From contig JAFXUS010000008.1 in assembly GCA_017535125.1 (NCBI GenBank), positions 1-58,414 on the forward strand: a DNA stretch of 58,414 nucleotides. The letters run 5' to 3'. Source of the stretch: Bacteroidales bacterium. Lineage in GTDB: Bacteria; Bacteroidota; Bacteroidia; Bacteroidales; UBA932. This document shows, one piece after another, positions 7,260 through 15,609 of the stretch; positions within the stretch are counted from its first letter, which is position 1, and each line of letters begins with the position of its first letter. The position numbers and the translations under genes were made by a program. The notes beneath the pieces are model-generated. The model saw only the letters and a program-made list of their open reading frames with translations. It searched no databases and was not told the origin of the DNA.

Positions 7260-9332
7260 ATGAAGAAATACTTTATATTGACGGCGCTCTGCCTGGCGGC
7301 CGCCTTCCAGCCCTTGCGGGCCGACGAGGGCATGTGGCTGCCGGTGTTGATTTCGCAGCGCATCGAGGATATGCAGGCCCATGGTTTCCGCCTCACGGCG
7401 GAGGATGTGTACAGCGTCAACCAGGCGTCGCTCAAAGACGCCGTGGTGCTGTTCGGTTCGGGCTGTACGGGCGAGATCGTCTCGCGGGACGGACTGCTCT
7501 TTACCAACCACCACTGCGGCTACAGCCAGATCCAGCGGCACAGCAGCGTGGAGCATGACTACTTGAAGGACGGCTTCTGGGCGATGTCCCGCAGCGAGGA
7601 GCTGCCGAACCCCGGGCTGACCGTCAGTTTCCTGGAGCGGATGGACGAGGTCACGGACGTGGTGCTGAATGGCTATGAGCCTACGATGAGCGAGGCGCAG
7701 CGCGACTCGCTGGTCAAGGCCAACGGCGATGCGCTCGTCGCTCAGGTGGCGGACCCCTCCAAGGGAATCCAGGCCCGCGTGGAGGCGCTCTACTATGCCA
7801 ACCAGTATTTCCTTTTCGTCTACAAGGTCTACCGCGACGTGCGCCTGGTGGGCGCCCCGCCTTCGTCGATCGGCAAGTTCGGCGGCGACACCGACAATTG
7901 GATGTGGCCCCGGCACACGGGGGACTTCTCAGTCTTCCGCATTTATGCAGATAAGAATAACGAACCGGCTGATTATTCGGAAGATAATGTCCCCTATACG
8001 CCGAAGCGTTTCTTCAAGGTTTCGCGTGCCGGCCTGAAGGAGGGGGACTTCACGTTCGTATACGGCTGCCCGGGCAGCACGCAGGAGTACGTGGTCTCCG
8101 ACGCCGTCCGCTATGTGGGCGAGGTGTCCGACCCGGAGAAGATCGCCCTGCGCACGCTCCGGCTGGACATCCTGAAGAAGTACATGGCGCAGGACCAGGC
8201 GGTCCGCATCCAGTATTCGTCCAAGCACGCCAGCATCTCCAACGCCTGGAAGAAATGGCAGGGGGAGGAGAAAGGTATCGCACGGCTGAAGACCGTCGCG
8301 GCCAAGGAGGAGTATGAGCGCCGTTTCGCCGCCTGGGCGGCGGGAACGGCCTACGAGGGCCTGCCGGAGCGCCTGCACGGCCTCTACGCGCAGCGCAATC
8401 CGGTTTACCGGGCCTACGAGTACTACACGGAGACCGTCCGGACGGTGGAACTGCTGCAGTTCGCCAACCAGGTCAAGGTGGCGCTGGAAGCCGGCCAGTC
8501 CGTCGGCGAGCTGGCGGCATCCTTCTTCAAGGATTACTATCAGCCCATTGACGAGGAGATCTTCGTGGCGATGCTGGAGGCCTTCGACCGGAAGATGGCG
8601 CCCGGCTACAAGCCGACGTTCTTCGCGGAGCAGCTGGCGGCCTACGGTAGCGTGACGGCCTGGCGCGACGCGCTCTACAAGCAGTCGCTGTTCACGGACA
8701 AGGCGCGCGTGTCCGCCCTGACGAAGGACGACCTGGCGGCCGTGACGTCCGATCCAGCCTATGCCCTCTACGACGCGTTCTACCAGTGGTACCGGAGCGA
8801 CCTGCAGCCCGGGATCACGGAACTGGACCGGGAGATCCGCCTTGCGTACCGCGACTACATGCGAGCCCAGATGGCCTTTGAGCCGGACAAGGCTTTCTAT
8901 CCGGACGCCAACCTGACGCTGCGCGTCGCCTACGGCCACGTGGCGGGCTACAGCCCCTCCGACGCCGTGTATTATGCGCCCGTGTCCACGCTCAAGGGCA
9001 TCATGGAGAAGGATAATCCGGACATCTTCGACTACAATATTCCGCAGGTCCTGCGGGACATCTACGCCCGGGGCGGGCACGAGGACCAGCCGGTCTGCTT
9101 CCTGGCGACGAACCATACCTCCGGCGGCAATTCCGGCAGTCCGGTGATCAATGCGGACGGCAACCTGGTCGGTATCAACTTCGACCGGGTCTGGGAGGGG
9201 ACGATGAGTGATATCGTCTTCGACCCGGACTACTGCCGCAATATATCGCTGGATATCCGCTACCTGCTCTTCGTCATGCGCGAGGTCGGGCACGCCGACT
9301 GGCTCTTTGATGAAATGGTTTTCGCGGATTGA
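7260..9332 (+). CDS. S46 family dipeptidyl-peptidase, DPP11-like (acidic P1)
   Basis: 690-residue periplasmic or surface serine exopeptidase that removes dipeptides from peptide N-termini and feeds amino-acid fermentation. A signal peptide (about 1-21, ending RADE) is followed by a chymotrypsin-like fold: catalytic His85 in TNHHCG, an aspartate in NWMWPRHTGDF (about 222) and Ser625 in GGNSGSPV. The mature N-terminus DEGMW is typical of the family. The residue 18 positions after the serine is Arg643 (NFDR). In Porphyromonas DPP11 this position, Arg673, gives specificity for Asp/Glu, while DPP7 has Gly. Acidic P1 preference is therefore inferred. Confidence 0.93.
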   Translation: MKKYFILTALCLAAAFQPLRADEGMWLPVLISQRIEDMQAHGFRLTAEDVYSVNQASLKDAVVLFGSGCTGEIVSRDGLLFTNHHCGYSQIQRHSSVEHDYLKDGFWAMSRSEELPNPGLTVSFLERMDEVTDVVLNGYEPTMSEAQRDSLVKANGDALVAQVADPSKGIQARVEALYYANQYFLFVYKVYRDVRLVGAPPSSIGKFGGDTDNWMWPRHTGDFSVFRIYADKNNEPADYSEDNVPYTPKRFFKVSRAGLKEGDFTFVYGCPGSTQEYVVSDAVRYVGEVSDPEKIALRTLRLDILKKYMAQDQAVRIQYSSKHASISNAWKKWQGEEKGIARLKTVAAKEEYERRFAAWAAGTAYEGLPERLHGLYAQRNPVYRAYEYYTETVRTVELLQFANQVKVALEAGQSVGELAASFFKDYYQPIDEEIFVAMLEAFDRKMAPGYKPTFFAEQLAAYGSVTAWRDALYKQSLFTDKARVSALTKDDLAAVTSDPAYALYDAFYQWYRSDLQPGITELDREIRLAYRDYMRAQMAFEPDKAFYPDANLTLRVAYGHVAGYSPSDAVYYAPVSTLKGIMEKDNPDIFDYNIPQVLRDIYARGGHEDQPVCFLATNHTSGGNSGSPVINADGNLVGINFDRVWEGTMSDIVFDPDYCRNISLDIRYLLFVMREVGHADWLFDEMVFAD

Positions 9333-9353
9333 CGGATATTCAAAAAATTTGTT

Positions 9354-9361
9354 TACCTTTG
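9354..9361 (+). promoter_or_regulatory. -7 box of the tRNA-Ala promoter
   Basis: TACCTTTG matches TAnnTTTG and ends 11 nt before the mature 5' end of the tRNA. Confidence 0.6.
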
Positions 9362-9372
9362 CGTCCGCAATT

Positions 9373-9445
9373 GGGGGTATAGCTCAGTTGGTAGAGCGAT
9401 AGGTTCGCAATCTATAGGTCAGGGGTTCGAATCCCCTTATCTCCA
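9373..9445 (+). tRNA. tRNA-Ala (anticodon CGC)
   Basis: 73-nt cloverleaf. The acceptor stem GGGGGTA pairs with TATCTCC, including the G3:U70 wobble that is the alanine identity element. The D arm is GCTC/GAGC, the anticodon stem ATAGG/TCTAT with loop TTCGCAA gives anticodon CGC at 9406-9408, the variable loop is AGGTC and the T arm AGGGG/CCCCT. Discriminator is A. CCA is not encoded. It reads GCG codons, frequent in this GC-rich genome. Confidence 0.95.
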
Positions 9446-9480
9446 CAAAAAGAGTTGGCAAGCCTGCCAACTCTTTTTGT
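9445..9480. terminator. Perfect 16-bp hairpin after tRNA-Ala, two-way terminator
   Basis: ACAAAAAGAGTTGGCA and its exact complement flank the loop AGCC. The arm begins at the tRNA discriminator base, and both strands end in a run of T. It ends the tRNA transcript and may also stop minus-strand reading from the kinase gene downstream. Confidence 0.85.
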
Positions 9481-9500
9481 TTCGATATGCTTCGCAATGC

Positions 9501-9550
9501 TGGGGGGGGCGTTCCCCCAAGACCCCTTGGGTCGCTTTGCTCCGAAGCGC
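9501..9550 (+). repeat. Dispersed hairpin repeat, copy A
   Basis: A G-run, CGTT and C-run form a short hairpin, followed by AAGACCCCTTGGGTCGC and GCTCCGAAGCG. The same order of blocks appears inverted at 16911-16965. It sits between a tRNA terminator and the stop codon of a minus-strand gene. Confidence 0.5.
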
Positions 9551-9553
9551 CGA

Positions 9554-10204
9554 TTAAGAATATTTGATGAATTTCAGAATCAGTTTGACGGCGTCGTCTT
9601 CGGAAATGTTGTCCATATTGAGGGTGAGGTCGTAGTTGCGGGCGTCGTAGCGGCTCGTGCCAGTGTAGCGCTTGACATAATTGTCGCGCATCTCGTCCAC
9701 ACGCTTGATGGCGGCTTCGGCCTCCTCGCGGCTGAGCTGCTGCTTGCGCATCACGCGCTCGATGCGGTGCTCCATGGACGCCGTGATGAAAATGTCAACC
9801 TTGTTGGGATGGTCCTTGAGCACGAAGAAGCCGGAACGGCCTGCGATGACGCAGGAACCTTCCGCTGCGATGCCTTCGAGAATCTCGGACTCGGCCTTGT
9901 AAAGATCATCGGTCGTGAGGTCCGGACGGAACTCCTGGACGTATTTGCTTTCCGTATCCACCAGCATCTTGACCTTGGGTACGGGGGCCACGAACTGAAT
10001 GAACTCAGCCATCCAGTTCTTCTTTTTTCCTTTCAGCTGCTCGATGCCGCTGGTCGTGAGGTTGAATTTCTGCATGAGCTGATCGACCAGCTCCTTGTCG
10101 CTGTAGCGTACGTTCAGTTCGGCGGCGAGCTTGCGCCCGACGGTGCGTCCGCCGGAGCCGAGCTCGCGACTGATGGTGATGACGAAGGGTTCTTTGGTGT
10201 TCAT
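9554..10204 (-). CDS. Cytidylate kinase-like family protein
   Basis: 216 residues matching the cytidylate-kinase-like P-loop family (PF13189), common in Bacteroidota and Clostridia. The N-terminus ITISRELGSGGRTVGRKLAAEL is the nucleotide-binding loop variant of this family in place of the canonical GxxGxGK. YSDKELVDQL and the SCVIAGRSGFFVLKD block follow, then an arginine-rich lid (RIERVMRKQQLSREEAEAAIKRVDEMR). It is predicted to be cytoplasmic and to phosphorylate a nucleotide or related small molecule, but no substrate is established. It is the last gene of a LOG-pfkA-kinase transcript, 5 nt after pfkA. Confidence 0.85.
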   Translation of the reverse strand: MNTKEPFVITISRELGSGGRTVGRKLAAELNVRYSDKELVDQLMQKFNLTTSGIEQLKGKKKNWMAEFIQFVAPVPKVKMLVDTESKYVQEFRPDLTTDDLYKAESEILEGIAAEGSCVIAGRSGFFVLKDHPNKVDIFITASMEHRIERVMRKQQLSREEAEAAIKRVDEMRDNYVKRYTGTSRYDARNYDLTLNMDNISEDDAVKLILKFIKYS

Positions 10205-10209
10205 GTGGC

Positions 10210-11181
10210 TTAAATGGAAAGGATGCTAAGTACGTTGATGAGTTCCTTCTCGATGGGTTTGTCCATCTTGATGGCGCGGGAGATGGGGACATAGACGATC
10301 TGGTCGTTCTTGATGCCCACCATGATGTTGCGCTGGCCTTCCTTGAGCGCTTCGATGGAAGCGACGCCCAGGCGGCTGGCGAGGATGCGGTCGTAGGCGG
10401 TGGGGGAGCCGCCGCGCTGCAGGTGACCGAGGATGGAGACCTTCACATTGTACTCCGGGTACTCCTGGCGCACGCGTTCGGCGTAGTGCATCGCGCCACC
10501 GTCTTTCTCGGAGACGAGCACGATGGAGCTGTTCTTGCTTTTGCGGATACCGCGGCCGATGAAGGTGGCCAGCTGGTCGATGTCTGTCTGGTCCTCCGGG
10601 ATGATGGCGGCCTCCGCGCCGGCGGCGATGGCGCTGTTCTGCGTCAGGAAGCCGGCGTCGCGGCCCATCACCTCGACGAAGAAGATGCGGTCGTGGCTGT
10701 TGGCCGTGTCGCGTATCTTGTCCACGCACTCCATGATGGTGTTGAGGGCGGTGTCGTATCCGATGGTGGAGTCGGTGCCGTACAGGTCGTTGTCGATGGT
10801 GCCCGGCAGGCCGATCACGGGGATATCGTATTCCCGGGCCAGGATCTGGGCGCCTTCGAGGGAGCCGTTGCCGCCGATGACCACCAGGGCGTCGAGGCCG
10901 AATTTCTTGATGTTGGCCGCAGCCTTGGCGCGGCCTTCCGGGGTGCGGAATTCTTCGCTGCGGGCGGTCTTGAGGATGGTGCCGCCACGCTGGATGGTAT
11001 TGCTGACGCTGGCGCTGTTGAATTCCTTGATGTCGCCCATGATGAGGCCTTCCCAGCCCCGGTAAATGCCGAAGACCCGCCATCCTTCATAGATGGCGGC
11101 GCGGGTGACGGCACGGATCGCGGCGTTCATGCCAGGTGCATCACCACCTGAGGTAAGTACGCCTATAGAGTTGATAACCAT
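10210..11181 (-). CDS. pfkA: 6-phosphofructokinase
   Basis: 323-residue glycolytic enzyme phosphorylating fructose 6-phosphate. Blocks seen: [18 protein letters not shown] at the nucleotide site, PGTIDND with catalytic aspartate and Gly127 (glycine here favours ATP over pyrophosphate), [20 protein letters not shown] and VEVMGRDAG for the sugar phosphate. The loop that reads GGDGS in E. coli (Mg-binding Asp103) is GGNGS here, Asn105. The gene starts inside the stop codon of the LOG gene (TAATG), which indicates translational coupling. Its position ahead of a CMP-kinase-like gene suggests a core-metabolism operon. Confidence 0.95.
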   Translation of the reverse strand: MVINSIGVLTSGGDAPGMNAAIRAVTRAAIYEGWRVFGIYRGWEGLIMGDIKEFNSASVSNTIQRGGTILKTARSEEFRTPEGRAKAAANIKKFGLDALVVIGGNGSLEGAQILAREYDIPVIGLPGTIDNDLYGTDSTIGYDTALNTIMECVDKIRDTANSHDRIFFVEVMGRDAGFLTQNSAIAAGAEAAIIPEDQTDIDQLATFIGRGIRKSKNSSIVLVSEKDGGAMHYAERVRQEYPEYNVKVSILGHLQRGGSPTAYDRILASRLGVASIEALKEGQRNIMVGIKNDQIVYVPISRAIKMDKPIEKELINVLSILSI

Positions 11182-12107
11182 TACTTAAAGAATTTACCTG
11201 GAATCGTGACCGCGTTTTCTTTCCTGAAAGCGAGGATCTCTTTGATGACATCCTCCGGCTCGTCGGAGATGGAGAGGAGCAGGTCGTGGTATTTGCCGCG
11301 GGCCATCATGTCCTCGAGGAAGGGATAGACGGGGATTTCTTTCGTGAAGAAATCAACGCCCATGAATGCCATCGGGCTGGACACCTCGCAGGTCTTGTAG
11401 TGGTCCTGGGCGGCTTCCTGGAAGATTTCCTGGATGGTGCCGGCAGAGCCGGGCGTGAAGATGATACCGCCGACCGCAACGGTCAGGATGGTGTCTTCGC
11501 GGATGCTGTTGTCGAAATATTTGGCGATCTGCGTGGCGAACGGGGTGGAGGGCTCGTGGCCGTAGAGCCAGGTCGGGATGCCGAGGCTCTTGTATTGCGT
11601 CTGCGGGTACTGGCGCATCACGCGGAAAGCCGTGGAGAGCCAGCCGCCGTCCCGGAAGGTGTCCGCCTTCTTCAGGATGGCGAGGGCGTCATCCAACTCC
11701 TTGTCGGTGCGTCCGGCCATCCAGGCGCCGAAATGCGTGGCCTCCATGGCGCCCGGGCCGCCGCCCGACACCATGAGCTTGCCGTGCTCGGTGAGCTTCT
11801 TGCTGATGAGGGCGACGCTGCGGAAGGAAGCGTCGCTGCGCTTCATGGCGTGGCCGCCCATCACGCCGACGATGTCGAACGGGTCGTATGCCCCGAGGAA
11901 GCGGTATAGCGCGTCGCTGATGGAATGGTCGTGCAGGGTGCGGGGGAGGGTGACCGCCAGGTCGCGGCTTCGCTTGCCGTTGGCGATGAAGTCGGCATAG
12001 ACATGTCCGTCATAGCAGCTGGCGTAGCTGCTCTCGTCGTCCGGATCGAATCCGGCATAGAGGGATGCGGCGTCGTAAAGTTCTTTTCGGATCTGATAAT
12101 TGTCCAT
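11181..12107 (-). CDS. LOG family protein (nucleotide phosphoribohydrolase-like)
   Basis: 308 residues with a Rossmann-like LOG/YgdH-type fold. The N-terminal ~80 residues are an extension. The core begins at [11 protein letters not shown], then [22 protein letters not shown] (substrate-phosphate loop) and the signature [17 protein letters not shown], a variant of PGGxGTxxE with Ser at the second glycine. Relatives remove ribose 5-phosphate from nucleoside monophosphates (cytokinin LOG, YgdH/PpnN). It heads a transcript with pfkA and the CMP-kinase-like gene, so a link between nucleotide salvage and sugar phosphate supply is plausible but unproven. Confidence 0.88.
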   Translation of the reverse strand: MDNYQIRKELYDAASLYAGFDPDDESSYASCYDGHVYADFIANGKRSRDLAVTLPRTLHDHSISDALYRFLGAYDPFDIVGVMGGHAMKRSDASFRSVALISKKLTEHGKLMVSGGGPGAMEATHFGAWMAGRTDKELDDALAILKKADTFRDGGWLSTAFRVMRQYPQTQYKSLGIPTWLYGHEPSTPFATQIAKYFDNSIREDTILTVAVGGIIFTPGSAGTIQEIFQEAAQDHYKTCEVSSPMAFMGVDFFTKEIPVYPFLEDMMARGKYHDLLLSISDEPEDVIKEILAFRKENAVTIPGKFFK

Positions 12108-12126
12108 AGTCAGGCTCTATTTTCTG

Positions 12127-12134
12127 CAAAATTA
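12127..12134 (-). promoter_or_regulatory. -7 box of the LOG-pfkA operon
   Basis: TAATTTTG on the minus strand matches TAnnTTTG and leaves about 19 nt before the ATG at 12107. The AT-rich 244-bp gap up to 12351 holds this and the next promoter, with no ORF. Confidence 0.55.
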
Positions 12135-12303
12135 CTAAAAAAATATGGTTTTGCCTGCTGAACCCCACTCTTTTCTGCACATCGAATTAAATGTTTGAAC
12201 TATAGTAAATAAAACATTTGAGTTAATCAATATAACATTTTTGTTATACACAATTTCGGCTAAAAATAACGCAAAATGGGGTGCAAGTGAATCAATAATT
12301 TAC

Positions 12304-12311
12304 TATATTTG
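12304..12311 (+). promoter_or_regulatory. -7 box of the YegP-like gene promoter
   Basis: TATATTTG matches TAnnTTTG, 40 nt before the ATG at 12352, giving a leader of roughly 35 nt. Confidence 0.6.
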
Positions 12312-12351
12312 TCCATACGACAATTCATCAACACTTTAAAACAATACAACC

Positions 12352-12678
12352 ATGGGTAAATTTGTTGTTACTGTTCGCAAAAATGGCGAATTCCAGTTCA
12401 ACCTGAAGGCCACGAACGGCCAGGTTATCCTCACCAGCGAAGGCTATAACACCAAGGCCGCCTGCCTGAACGGCATCGAGTCCGTCAAGAAGAACGGCCC
12501 CGTCGCCGAGCGTTACGAGGTCAAGGAAGCCAAGAACGGCAAGCCTTTCTTCAACCTGAAGGCCACGAACGGCCAGGTCATCGGCTCCAGCCAGATGTAT
12601 GCCTCCGAGCGCACGATGAAGGCGGGCATCGCTTCCGTGATGCGCAATGCCGATTCCCCGGTCGTCGAAGAGATCTAA
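12352..12678 (+). CDS. YegP-like DUF1508 tandem-repeat protein
   Basis: 108 residues made of two DUF1508 repeats of about 50 residues. Each contains FNLKATNGQVI followed by S..Y.....M/CL.GI.SV..N. The octet FNLKATNG is identical in both copies, also nearly so at DNA level. It is a small basic-acidic cytoplasmic protein of unknown biochemical role, very widespread, in a monocistronic unit with its own promoter, an AT-rich leader and a strong terminator. Such an arrangement with near-optimal codons suggests high expression; this is inference. Confidence 0.92.
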   Translation: MGKFVVTVRKNGEFQFNLKATNGQVILTSEGYNTKAACLNGIESVKKNGPVAERYEVKEAKNGKPFFNLKATNGQVIGSSQMYASERTMKAGIASVMRNADSPVVEEI

Positions 12679-12697
12679 TCATCCTTTTCCCGCATGA

Positions 12698-12729
12698 AAA
12701 AAACCGGATCCGTGAGAATCCGGTTTTTT
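12698..12729 (+). terminator. Intrinsic terminator of the YegP-like gene
   Basis: AAAAAACCGGAT pairs with ATCCGGTTTTTT around an 8-nt loop, 20 nt after the stop codon. It overlaps the upstream in-frame ATG at 12694, which argues for the methylase starting at 12733. Confidence 0.88.
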
Positions 12730-12732
12730 AAT

Positions 12733-13458
12733 ATGAATATCACGCAGGCCGAAATCAAGCAGATCCGTTCGCTTCGTGAGAAGAAATTCCGCGATGCGTA
12801 CGGATTGTTTGTCGTGGAGGGGGAGAAGATGGTGCAGGAGGCCCTCCTGTCCGATTTTGAGGTGGTGCGCGTCTGGCGCCGCGAGGAAATCGGCGAGGCG
12901 GCCATGGCCCGCATCAGCCAGCTGTCGTCCCCGTCGCCCGTACTGGCCGTGGTGGCCCGTCCGGAGCCGTCCGGAATCGCGCTGCAGCGCGGTCTGTGCC
13001 TGGGCCTGGACGGTATCCGGGATCCCGGCAACATGGGGACCATCCTGCGTATCGCCGACTGGTTCGGCGTGGAGACGGTGTTCGTCTCCGACGACTGCGT
13101 GGATTTGTACAACCCCAAGGTCATCCAGGCGTCGATGGGCTCCATTTTCCGCGTACGCGTGGTGATCGCCGATCTGGCAGACCTGGCCCGCCGTTTCCGC
13201 GAAGCTGGCATGCGCGTGTACGGGACATTCCTGGACGGGAAGAACCTGTATCGGGAAACGCTGGTGCCGGAAGGTCTGGTGCTGATGGGGAACGAGGCGT
13301 CCGGCATACGGCCGGAGCTTGCCGCCGAGGCGGATGCCCGCCTGCTGATCCCTTCGTTCGGGCGGTCCGCCCGGGAGACGGGGGCCGGGACGGGAGCCGA
13401 GTCGCTCAACGTGGCCGTGGCAACGGCCGTAACCCTCTCTGAGTTCAGAAGAAGATGA
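12733..13458 (+). CDS. TrmH/SpoU family RNA 2'-O-methyltransferase
   Basis: 241 residues from the ATG just after the terminator. A SpoU-type substrate-binding N-domain (ITQAEIKQIRSL..KKFRDAYGLFVVEGEKMV) precedes the knotted SPOUT catalytic domain. All three SpoU motifs are present: GIRDPGNMGTILRIADWF (Asn and Arg of motif 1), LVLMGNEASGI (motif 2) and ESLNVAVATAV (motif 3, SAM site). It methylates 2'-OH of rRNA or tRNA with S-adenosylmethionine; the exact target is unknown. Its stop codon overlaps the next start by 4 nt (ATGA). Confidence 0.93.
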   Translation: MNITQAEIKQIRSLREKKFRDAYGLFVVEGEKMVQEALLSDFEVVRVWRREEIGEAAMARISQLSSPSPVLAVVARPEPSGIALQRGLCLGLDGIRDPGNMGTILRIADWFGVETVFVSDDCVDLYNPKVIQASMGSIFRVRVVIADLADLARRFREAGMRVYGTFLDGKNLYRETLVPEGLVLMGNEASGIRPELAAEADARLLIPSFGRSARETGAGTGAESLNVAVATAVTLSEFRRR

Positions 13459-15608
13459 AGCGTATCTTGTTGTTGGTCATATTCTTATTTGCTGTCATCT
13501 CGTGCAGTACTACAAAACTGATACCCGAGGGCAGCTACCGGCTTGTGTCCAACAAGGTCGCTTTCGACGGAGAGAAGCTTTCCACCAACGAGGTGTCGCC
13601 GTATATCCGGCAGCAGGCCAAGAAGGGCGTGTTCTTCGGCTGGAGTCCCGGCCTGAGCATCTATAACTGGTCGGACGGCAGCGGCCGGGGCATCAACAAA
13701 TTCTGGGAGACGCTCGGCACGGCGCCGGTCGTTTTCGACTCGACCTCGGTGCAGAGTTCCTGTTCCAACATTACCAACCACCTGGAGTCGCTGGGTTATT
13801 ACGGTTCCCGCGTCAGCGGGGACGTGCGCTACAAAGGCCGCAAGGCCTGGGTGGATTACGTCGTCACGCCGGGCAAACGCTACCCCATCGACGAGATCGT
13901 GTACCAGGTCCCGGACGGCGAGTTCGGAGAGGCTTTCCGGGCCGACAGCGCCAACATGTCCGTCCATGTGGGGGACTACCTGTCGGAGAAGGCGCTGGAG
14001 GCCGAAACGGTGCGGGGCGCCGGCGTCTATCGCAACCTGGGCTATTACGATTTCAACAAGAAATATTACTCTTTCGAGGCGGACACGCTGACGGAGAAGA
14101 CGACGCTGTACTACCGGATCAAGGACGAACCCTATCAGAAATACCACATCGGGAACGTCAACATCATTCATCCCGCCGGCATTCCGTTCCGGGAGTCCCT
14201 GCTGCGGAAATTCAACCGGATCGAGCCCGGGGCGCTGTTCAACGAGCAGATGGTCAATACGACCTATTCCCGTCTGTCGGCGCTCAAGGTGTTCAACAGC
14301 GTCAGCGTCGAGATGACCCCGACCGACAGCGCCACGGTGGACTGCGACATCCGCCTGTCCGGCCTGGAGCAGCTGGGCTTCAAGGTTAACATGGAGGCGT
14401 CCACGAACTCCTCCGGCCTGCTCGGCTTCTCGCCGCAGCTGAATCTGTTCCACAAGAACCTGTTCCATGGCGGCGAGTGGCTGGACCTGGGATTCACGGG
14501 TAAGTGGCAGTGGATTCCGAACTCGGACGTTTCCTCGTCGGAACTCGGCGTGACGGCGTCCATCAGTTTCCCGCGCCTGCTCGGGTTTTCGCTGCGCAGG
14601 ATGCGCGGCGAGAACATTCCGCGGACGGAGATCAAAGGCTCGTTCAACTACCATAACCGGCCGGAATACCGCCGTATCCTCACGTCCTTCAAGTTCGGAT
14701 ATAACGGGCAGATCGGCCGCGACATCTTCTATCAGATCCAGCCCTTGCGGGTCAGCACCGTCCGGCTGTCCAGCGTCAGCAGGGATTTCATGGATACCCT
14801 TTTTGATTACCCCTATCTCTGGGACACGTTCGAGGACCAGATCGATGCGGGCGTGAGCCTGATGCTGTACCATACGACCGATGCCGCCGTCGTGCCCAAG
14901 ACTTCCTATCACTACGAGCGGCTCAGCCTGGATTTGTCCGGCAACGTCATTTCCCTGTTCAACCGTTTCCTTCCCGTTTACGAATCCGATATCGACGTGC
15001 TTCGGCAGCACATGCTTTTCGGCCTTCCGTACAGGCAATATGTCCGGGCGGAACTGAACCTCGGCCGGGTCTTCCGCATCGGCTGGAACGACAACATGGC
15101 CCTGGCCCTGCATGCGATGGCCGGCTTCGGCCTGGTTTACGGCAATTCCGTATCGCTGCCGTTTGAACAGCAGTTCTACTGCGGCGGCGCGAGCAGCATG
15201 CGTGGCTGGCAGGCTCGTACGCTGGGACCGGGTTATCAAGCCAAGAGCACGGTATTCAAGATTCCGAGCCAGACCGGCAACGTGAAGTTCGAGCTGGATG
15301 CAGAATACCGTTTCCCGCTTTTCTGGAAGCTGGAGGGCGCGCTGTTCGCCGAGGCGGGTAACGTCTGGTCGGCAGCCATCAAGTCGCAGGAAGACTTGAT
15401 AGATCCCATCGAAACGCTGTCTATCGGGAGTGTGGCCGCTGACTGGGGCCTGGGTATCCGGGTCAACCTGGACTTCATCCTGATCCGTCTGGATGCCGGT
15501 TTCCGTATTCATGACCCCGCCCGGGCGGCGGGGGACCGCTGGGTGACGCCCCGCGACTGGTTCCACGGCAGCTCTGCCATCCATTTCGGCGTCGGTTATC
15601 CGTTCTGA
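13455..15608 (+). CDS. Omp85/BamA-TamA family outer-membrane lipoprotein
   Basis: 717 residues. A signal peptide ends in VISCSTT, a lipobox with Cys17. POTRA-like periplasmic repeats span about 30-330. The C-terminal half is a 16-strand barrel of the bacterial surface antigen family. The barrel shows CGGASSMRGWQARTLG, the strand-6 loop counterpart of the (V/I)RGF motif, and ends with the aromatic terminal strand HFGVGYPF recognised by the outer-membrane assembly machinery. Such Bacteroidota paralogues probably help insert or export outer-membrane proteins; the client is unknown. It is translationally coupled to the methylase and 1 nt before the GH13 gene. Confidence 0.9.
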   Translation: MKRILLLVIFLFAVISCSTTKLIPEGSYRLVSNKVAFDGEKLSTNEVSPYIRQQAKKGVFFGWSPGLSIYNWSDGSGRGINKFWETLGTAPVVFDSTSVQSSCSNITNHLESLGYYGSRVSGDVRYKGRKAWVDYVVTPGKRYPIDEIVYQVPDGEFGEAFRADSANMSVHVGDYLSEKALEAETVRGAGVYRNLGYYDFNKKYYSFEADTLTEKTTLYYRIKDEPYQKYHIGNVNIIHPAGIPFRESLLRKFNRIEPGALFNEQMVNTTYSRLSALKVFNSVSVEMTPTDSATVDCDIRLSGLEQLGFKVNMEASTNSSGLLGFSPQLNLFHKNLFHGGEWLDLGFTGKWQWIPNSDVSSSELGVTASISFPRLLGFSLRRMRGENIPRTEIKGSFNYHNRPEYRRILTSFKFGYNGQIGRDIFYQIQPLRVSTVRLSSVSRDFMDTLFDYPYLWDTFEDQIDAGVSLMLYHTTDAAVVPKTSYHYERLSLDLSGNVISLFNRFLPVYESDIDVLRQHMLFGLPYRQYVRAELNLGRVFRIGWNDNMALALHAMAGFGLVYGNSVSLPFEQQFYCGGASSMRGWQARTLGPGYQAKSTVFKIPSQTGNVKFELDAEYRFPLFWKLEGALFAEAGNVWSAAIKSQEDLIDPIETLSIGSVAADWGLGIRVNLDFILIRLDAGFRIHDPARAAGDRWVTPRDWFHGSSAIHFGVGYPF

Positions 15609-15609
15609 T

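Noticed and set aside
12694..12732. Earlier start for the TrmH methylase
   Set aside because: Those 13 codons lie within the terminator hairpin of the preceding gene; the family N-terminus fits the ATG at 12733.
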